64,000 nt of DNA, taken from NCBI GenBank assembly GCA_964602895.1, contig CAZRTG010000001.1, forward strand, positions 1-64,000. Reading direction: 5' to 3'. This DNA is from JAWXBM01 sp964602895. GTDB lineage: Bacteria; Pseudomonadota; Gammaproteobacteria; Xanthomonadales; SZUA-36. Numbering within the stretch: the first letter of the stretch is position 1; each line of letters begins with the position of its first letter. The notes beneath the pieces were generated by a model, which was not told the DNA's origin, did not search any database, and saw nothing but the letters and a program-made list of their open reading frames with translations. Both the position numbers and the translations under genes were made by a program. Positions 60,313 to 64,000 of this stretch are shown here, piece after piece.

Positions 60313-60594
60313 TCAGCCAGTTACCTGCCGTGTTTGCTTACGAACATCAGAAAAGGCCTTTTTAAGGGGTTTGCTGCGACCTTCCTGGATACTTTTCGAG
60401 CTTTGGGCCAACATCTTGAGCAGCGCCAAAGATTCCTGGGTTTGCTCATAGCTGACAATATCCTGGAGCACAGCCCTGACTTCGCCATTTTGTGTTATCA
60501 CCATGGCCTGCCGTCCTTCACTGACATCCCGTAGAGCTTCGGCAGTGTGACTTTTCAAGTAGCTGATGGGCCTGACCGATTTGCTCAGCTTCAT
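60313..60594 (-). CDS. Phd/YefM-family antitoxin
   Basis: 93-residue antitoxin. The N-terminal DNA-binding domain MKLSKSVRPISYLKSHTAEALR and VSEGRQAMVITQNGEVRAVLQDIVSYEQTQ carry the Phd/YefM signature (segments marked, not whole). The basic C-terminal tail KPLKKAFSDVRKQTRQ should wrap the toxin. It is first in the operon and likely represses its own promoter by binding the palindrome at 60616-60628. ATG at 60594. Confidence 0.87.
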   Translation of the reverse strand: MKLSKSVRPISYLKSHTAEALRDVSEGRQAMVITQNGEVRAVLQDIVSYEQTQESLALLKMLAQSSKSIQEGRSKPLKKAFSDVRKQTRQVTG

Positions 60595-60615
60595 GATCTG
60601 TATTCCTTCGTTGGG

Positions 60616-60628
60616 TTAGTAGTACTAA
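60616..60628 (-). promoter_or_regulatory. Phd-ParE promoter/operator palindrome
   Basis: TTAGTAGTACTAA is a perfect 6-1-6 palindrome 22 bases upstream of the antitoxin ATG. On the minus strand it directly follows TATATT, a good -10 hexamer, so a bound antitoxin would block transcription. Confidence 0.55.
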
Positions 60629-60684
60629 ATATAGTCCTTATTTGGGTCTGTTGCCATGCGCAACGAGAAATGGCTGAAGTACAA

Positions 60685-60712
60685 CAGGCCGCCCCGGCAG
60701 GGAGGCGGCCTG
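60685..60712. terminator. GC-rich hairpin between DUF1254 gene and antitoxin gene
   Basis: CAGGCCGCC and GGCGGCCTG form a nine-base perfect stem with a ten-base loop, 59 bases beyond the stop of the DUF1254 gene on its strand. There is no good T-run, so termination would be weak or rho-assisted. Confidence 0.4.
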
Positions 60713-60770
60713 AGTGCATGTGAGGTAGTCAAGTAGCCTATTTCGCCACGACGGAGCCCGGTGATTCGGC

Positions 60771-62297
60771 TCAGTTAACCGGCTCGACTTCACCCGGCCG
60801 CCAGGTCTTGTTGAACCAGGCCTCCTCTGGCCCGTAAAGCCGCAGAGCTACACTCCAGCCCTTGCCCGGCACCGTCTGTGCCCAGTTGGACTCATGGCCC
60901 TTGGGCGCAGTCGGCCCGAACCAGACATCCACCGATCCGTCCGAGTTAACCACAACTCCCTTCTTTTGGCTGCCGATGCTCGGGAATTGCTGGTCGGTTT
61001 GTAGCATGGAGCGGGTCTGGTTGTCGTAGACCACGAACGACCAGAAATCTTTGGCCGGGATGTTCGGCGGCAGATGCACCTTGTAGGTTTTGTTGCCATC
61101 GAGCGGCGCGCCACTGGAATCGGTTGCTGCGATCGCGTATTGCGAACCCTTGCCCACCAGCTTCAAGGACATCGCCGGGGTGATCCCGGTGGCATAGTAA
61201 AGGAAGTGGACCATGGCATCGGTGTTGTCCACGCCCGGCTGCGACTGGAACTTGTAGTTGCCGCCGATAAAACCCTGGAACCAGGCACTGCCCGGATAAT
61301 AGGCAACGTCCTTGTCGGGGTACTTGAATACCAGTGCGCGCGCGGTGGCATCGCCGACTGCTGCCGCTTCAGTGAGGATCTGCTTCATCCGTGCATCGGG
61401 ATTGAAGGTTTTGCCTTTCTCGATGCCCAAAGCGGCCAGTTGGCCCAGGATCTCCGGGCTGAAAGCGTCGTTGGGCTCGTACTGGACGATCTCATTGATG
61501 TCCTCATAGAACTTGTAGGTGCTGGCACCGATGGTGTTGAAGTGCTTGCCGGAGGCATTGATGAATTTCATTGGCGGCGGGTTGCCGGCATCTTTCAGTC
61601 TATAAATCCTGGCGTACTTCTTGGTCGCTGCCACCGCCGGAGCGGTGCTGCCGTTCTCGAGGAAACCGCGCCAGAACACCAGATTGCCGTAGGTTTGGGT
61701 GTGGTAGACAAAATAGCCTTCCGGTACATCGCCCTCGTAGCCAGGCGGGAGCAGCAGGTATTTGCCGCCCTGGCCCTTGTCGGGACCCACCCGGCCGAAA
61801 TCCGCCACGTAATGGAACCAGTGGTCGTCGATGACGCCAAGCACGTCCGGTGGCGTCTCCAACACGACCGGACCATCCTTCACATCCACCCACATCACGC
61901 TGTAGATGCTTTCGGTATTGGGCGTGAGGAAAAGCGACTTGGAATCCATCAGGCTTTCGAACAGCGCCACCGACTGGTTATCGTTCACGCCAATGCTGGC
62001 CAGACCCTGACGCAGACCTTCGGTCGAGCCGCCAGGCATCGCTGCGAGAAAGACGTTTACGCCACGCTGGAAGGCCAGGTTGTCGTAGACCTTCTGCACC
62101 GTTTCGTCGGTCGGGAAACCGTCGTGGAACTTCAAGGTACCGATGCGTGTTTCCACGGTATCCGGCGTGGTGATCTCCGCCGGTATCGGGGTGGTCATCT
62201 TCATCTTTGGCGCGTCCTGCGCTGTTGCGATACCTGCCGTCAACGCACAGGCAAACACAGTGGCCAGAACAGCCATGGTTTTCATGGGGGTTTGCAT
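60771..62297 (-). CDS. Exported DUF1254/DUF1214-domain protein
   Basis: 508-residue protein with a signal peptide (MAVLATVFACALTAGIATAQ, cleavage near residue 26). DUF1254 occupies about 40-170 with YDNLAFQRGVNVFLAAMPGG, and DUF1214 lies near 380-500 with SFVVYDNQTRSML and NWAQTVPGKGWSVALRLYGP. Function is not firmly known; such proteins are periplasmic and are often induced by lipids or aromatic compounds. Start ATG 62297 has GGAGA ahead; the frame to 62339 is unsupported. It is divergent from an AraC regulator gene, which probably controls it across a 220-base shared region. Confidence 0.88.
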   Translation of the reverse strand: MQTPMKTMAVLATVFACALTAGIATAQDAPKMKMTTPIPAEITTPDTVETRIGTLKFHDGFPTDETVQKVYDNLAFQRGVNVFLAAMPGGSTEGLRQGLASIGVNDNQSVALFESLMDSKSLFLTPNTESIYSVMWVDVKDGPVVLETPPDVLGVIDDHWFHYVADFGRVGPDKGQGGKYLLLPPGYEGDVPEGYFVYHTQTYGNLVFWRGFLENGSTAPAVAATKKYARIYRLKDAGNPPPMKFINASGKHFNTIGASTYKFYEDINEIVQYEPNDAFSPEILGQLAALGIEKGKTFNPDARMKQILTEAAAVGDATARALVFKYPDKDVAYYPGSAWFQGFIGGNYKFQSQPGVDNTDAMVHFLYYATGITPAMSLKLVGKGSQYAIAATDSSGAPLDGNKTYKVHLPPNIPAKDFWSFVVYDNQTRSMLQTDQQFPSIGSQKKGVVVNSDGSVDVWFGPTAPKGHESNWAQTVPGKGWSVALRLYGPEEAWFNKTWRPGEVEPVN

Positions 62298-62517
62298 AGT
62301 GTCTTCTCCGATTAATCTACGATATCGCTGGTGATGCATTCAATGTCGGTTGCCAACCCACAGGTTGTTGTATCCCGATCTTCTTGTCCCATCCACACTG
62401 CCGCCAGCAACAGCAATTATACAGAGCAGGTAATTGAGCCCACTTGTTTATTTGTGACACACTGTGCCGACTGGTACTGCTTGGCTGCAGTTCTGGCTGG
62501 CAATACAGACGCATCGG

Positions 62518-63600
62518 ATGTCAATGATTCAGACCAGACTATCATCACCCATTACGCGCGCGACCGGCGTCGTTCCGGGCGGCTATGACCGTGTTGCATC
62601 GACGATGGCGTTGGTGCCGTTGCTGGAGCAATTCGGGGTGGGCCTGGACAGTTTGCTGGCCGAATCCGGATTGCCAATTGGCCTGTTCGATCATCCCGAC
62701 AACCTGATTCCCTTCAGGGAAGGCACCCGCCTGCTTGGGCTTTGTGCAGACCGTACCGGATGCCCGCACTTTGGCCTGCTGATAGGTGATGGGACGCCGT
62801 TGGAGGCCTACGGCATCGTGAGCGAATTGATGAAGTGCGCGGCGGACGTACGGTCCGCACTGCAACTGATGTGCCGATTCATGACGCTCGCCGACGGAGG
62901 CGGGTTGCTGATGCTGTCCGAAACCCGGCAGTTCGCCCGTTTCAGTTATTCGGTCTACGAACCGGGTGTCGAGCGTACCGAGGTGCTCGGCGACATCGTC
63001 CTGGGCGTGTCGTGCAACGTGCTACGCGCACTTTGTGGCAGCAAGTGGCAGCCGCACGAAATTCTCTTTTCGCGTAGCCGACCGATCGACATCCGACCCT
63101 ACGCCGAGACCCTTAAAGCACCCTTGCGCTTCGATGTCGAACAATCTGCAGTGGTGTTCGAGCGCTCGTGGCTGGATGCTCCGCTAGCCACAGCCAATCC
63201 TGCTCGATTGCACAGCCTTGAGGCCAAAGCCCGTGCGTTGGAAGCCAGTGAAACGGGTGATCTGGTTGCGCAAGTGCGTCGTGTCGTGCGCCGACAACTA
63301 CTGACTGGAACCTGTTCGATGCAATCCATTGCCAACGAGTTGGGTATGCACCGACGCACCCTGGACAGGAAACTGCATCCCTTTGAAGTCACATTCAAAA
63401 CGCTGAGTGACGAGATCCGCTATGAAGTATCGCGTCAACTCCTGGCCGATACCGCGATGCCGGTGACCGCGATCTCACAAAGCCTCCACTACGCCGACCC
63501 CAGTGCGTTCACGCACGCATTCCGTCGGTGGTCAGGCACCACACCCACACAATGGCGCGAATCCGTAAAGGGGACGGGAAAAGGGGACGGGATAAATTAA
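62518..63600 (+). CDS. AraC-family regulator (OruR/ArgR N-terminal type), C-terminus from REP
   Basis: 360-residue regulator. The N-terminal Arabinose_bd-like domain (VASTMALVPLLEQFGVGLDS, residues about 27-46) and the C-terminal two helix-turn-helix DNA-binding domain (MQSIANELGMHRRTLDRKL and AISQSLHYADPSAFTHAFR, WSGTTPTQWRES) are both intact. Start is ATG 62518; GTG 62464 is possible. The final ten residues KGTGKGDGIN and the stop codon are encoded by a REP-like repeat, so the tail is acquired. Its divergent gene encodes the DUF1254 protein. Confidence 0.85.
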   Translation: MSMIQTRLSSPITRATGVVPGGYDRVASTMALVPLLEQFGVGLDSLLAESGLPIGLFDHPDNLIPFREGTRLLGLCADRTGCPHFGLLIGDGTPLEAYGIVSELMKCAADVRSALQLMCRFMTLADGGGLLMLSETRQFARFSYSVYEPGVERTEVLGDIVLGVSCNVLRALCGSKWQPHEILFSRSRPIDIRPYAETLKAPLRFDVEQSAVVFERSWLDAPLATANPARLHSLEAKARALEASETGDLVAQVRRVVRRQLLTGTCSMQSIANELGMHRRTLDRKLHPFEVTFKTLSDEIRYEVSRQLLADTAMPVTAISQSLHYADPSAFTHAFRRWSGTTPTQWRESVKGTGKGDGIN

Positions 63601-63629
63601 TCCGGATTAATTTGCCCCGTCCCCTCTTT
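63567..63629. repeat. REP-like palindrome 3, overlapping the AraC gene end
   Basis: AAAGGGGACGGG occurs twice (63567-63578 and 63580-63591), then the imperfect inverted repeat AAATTAAT - CCGG - ATTAATTT completes with GCCCCGTCCCC. It shares the family core with the copies at 53197 and 59876, with two mismatches in the left arm. It provides the AraC stop codon. Confidence 0.7.
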
Positions 63630-63647
63630 CCATGAATCTTAAGTTTA

Positions 63648-63696
63648 TGGCGCGCCCGACAAGATTCGAACTTGTGACCCCTGCCTTCGGAGGGCA
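63648..63696 (-). pseudogene. tRNA-Arg(CCG) 3' fragment (attachment-site remnant)
   Basis: 49 bases matching the 3' half of tRNA-Arg(CCG): anticodon stem-loop TGCC-CTCCGAA-GGCA, with CCG as anticodon, variable region GGGGT, T-arm ACAAGTTCGAATCTTGT, acceptor 3' strand CGGGCGC and encoded CCA. The 5' half (acceptor 5' strand and D-arm) is absent: the sequence before it is AT-rich and unlike a tRNA. This is the normal scar left at the far end of an element that integrated into a tRNA 3' end, and an integrase gene starts 128 bases away. Confidence 0.85.
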
Positions 63697-63823
63697 TTTT
63701 TTCCTGTTTTCTATTCAAGAACATAGATAGCTATCTATATGTTTTTATTCTGTATAAATCTGACAATATCGGCTATTATCTACCCAAGGTGGCTAAACTT
63801 TCACTTGGGTTGCACTTGCAAAC

Positions 63824-64000
63824 ATGCCGAAGCGATCAAAAACAAGAATCTCTGACAAAACTGTAAAGCGTAAACCAACCGACCGGCCACAAGAGTTCCG
63901 GGACTGTGACCTTCGTGGTTTCATTCTCAGAATCGAACCAACGGGAACCAAGACTTTTTACTGCGAGTGGGCAAGGGGTAAGAGGAGCCGGATCGGTGAT
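63824..64000 (+). CDS. Tyrosine recombinase/phage-type integrase, N-terminal part
   Basis: Gene truncated by the window edge; 59 residues are visible. MPKRSKTRISDKTVKRKP, then DRPQEFRDCDLRGFILRI, PTGTKTFYC and WARGKRSRIGD match the arm-type DNA-binding domain (DUF4102/integrase N-terminal region) of P4-like integrases. The catalytic R..H-x-x-R..Y residues lie beyond the window. Together with the tRNA-Arg fragment 128 bases to the left it marks an integrative element extending rightwards. Confidence 0.8.
   Translation, partial: MPKRSKTRISDKTVKRKPTDRPQEFRDCDLRGFILRIEPTGTKTFYCEWARGKRSRIGD

Noticed and set aside
61074..62315. Long plus-strand open frame of about 410 codons antisense to the DUF1254 gene
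   Set aside because: It lacks any family motif, has no ribosome site, and overlaps a gene with signal peptide and conserved domains; codon pattern follows the real gene on the other strand.
63648..63696. Intact tRNA-Arg gene
   Set aside because: Only the 3' half is present; the 5' acceptor strand and D-arm cannot be found in the AT-rich sequence before it.

Overview
The window reads as a chromosome segment of a free-living Pseudomonadota, most likely a marine-type gammaproteobacterium. This is inferred from the gene families (TonB receptor, AapJQMP-type importer, Entner-Doudoroff enzymes, GcvA-type LysR, YbdG-type channel) and from the tRNA-Arg(CCG) remnant, whose wording matches gammaproteobacterial argX. 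Gene density is high, no gene-free gap exceeds 300 bases, and catabolic and transport genes dominate. No rRNA, intact tRNA or CRISPR array was seen.

Left part (1-14.9 kb, all minus strand): a uracil-DNA glycosylase-like gene, kynureninase and an unknown membrane-anchored protein, then kdgK-eda. Next comes a tightly coupled catabolic operon: acyl-CoA ligase, thiolase-fold protein, DUF35/SDR fusion, SDR, and Rieske dioxygenase alpha and beta. A MarR regulator, an aldehyde dehydrogenase and a HisC-type aminotransferase follow. A MITE-like palindromic element sits at 13.6 kb.

Centre (15-48.4 kb): a plus-strand series starts at D-mannonate dehydratase and runs through an FAD oxidoreductase, a carbon-nitrogen hydrolase, an 85-residue unknown protein, a ThDP enzyme, a DUF819 transporter, dehydrogenases, a VOC protein and an MFS exporter. 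A TonB receptor, a secreted cyclase-family protein and an altronate dehydratase-type enzyme follow. Facing it is a continuous 14-gene minus-strand run (48.4 to 32.4 kb). It carries second copies of the FAD oxidoreductase (two of them), hydrolase, 85-residue protein, ThDP enzyme, aminotransferase, aldehyde dehydrogenase and SDR, interleaved with a complete amino-acid ABC importer, a GST and an FAA hydrolase. The repeated seven-family gene set is the most striking feature. I infer that it breaks down amino-acid-like nitrogen compounds through keto acid, aldehyde and acid stages, with sugar acids feeding the KDG/Entner-Doudoroff route (ManD, KdgK, Eda). A 14-base palindrome GTTTA-N4-TAAAC occurs four times, only at promoters of the plus-strand system, and a 22-base-periodic GCGnnnCGC array sits at the head of the 14-gene run.

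Right part (48.6-64 kb): a LysR regulator, a mechanosensitive channel, an exported amidase with an extra C-terminal domain, a complete type I Wadjet anti-plasmid operon (jetABCD) bracketed by near-identical REP-like palindromes, a Phd-ParE toxin-antitoxin pair, and a DUF1254/DUF1214 protein divergent from an AraC regulator whose last codons are REP sequence. At the end lies a displaced 3' half of tRNA-Arg(CCG) with the start of a tyrosine integrase, which marks the left border of an integrated element continuing beyond the window.
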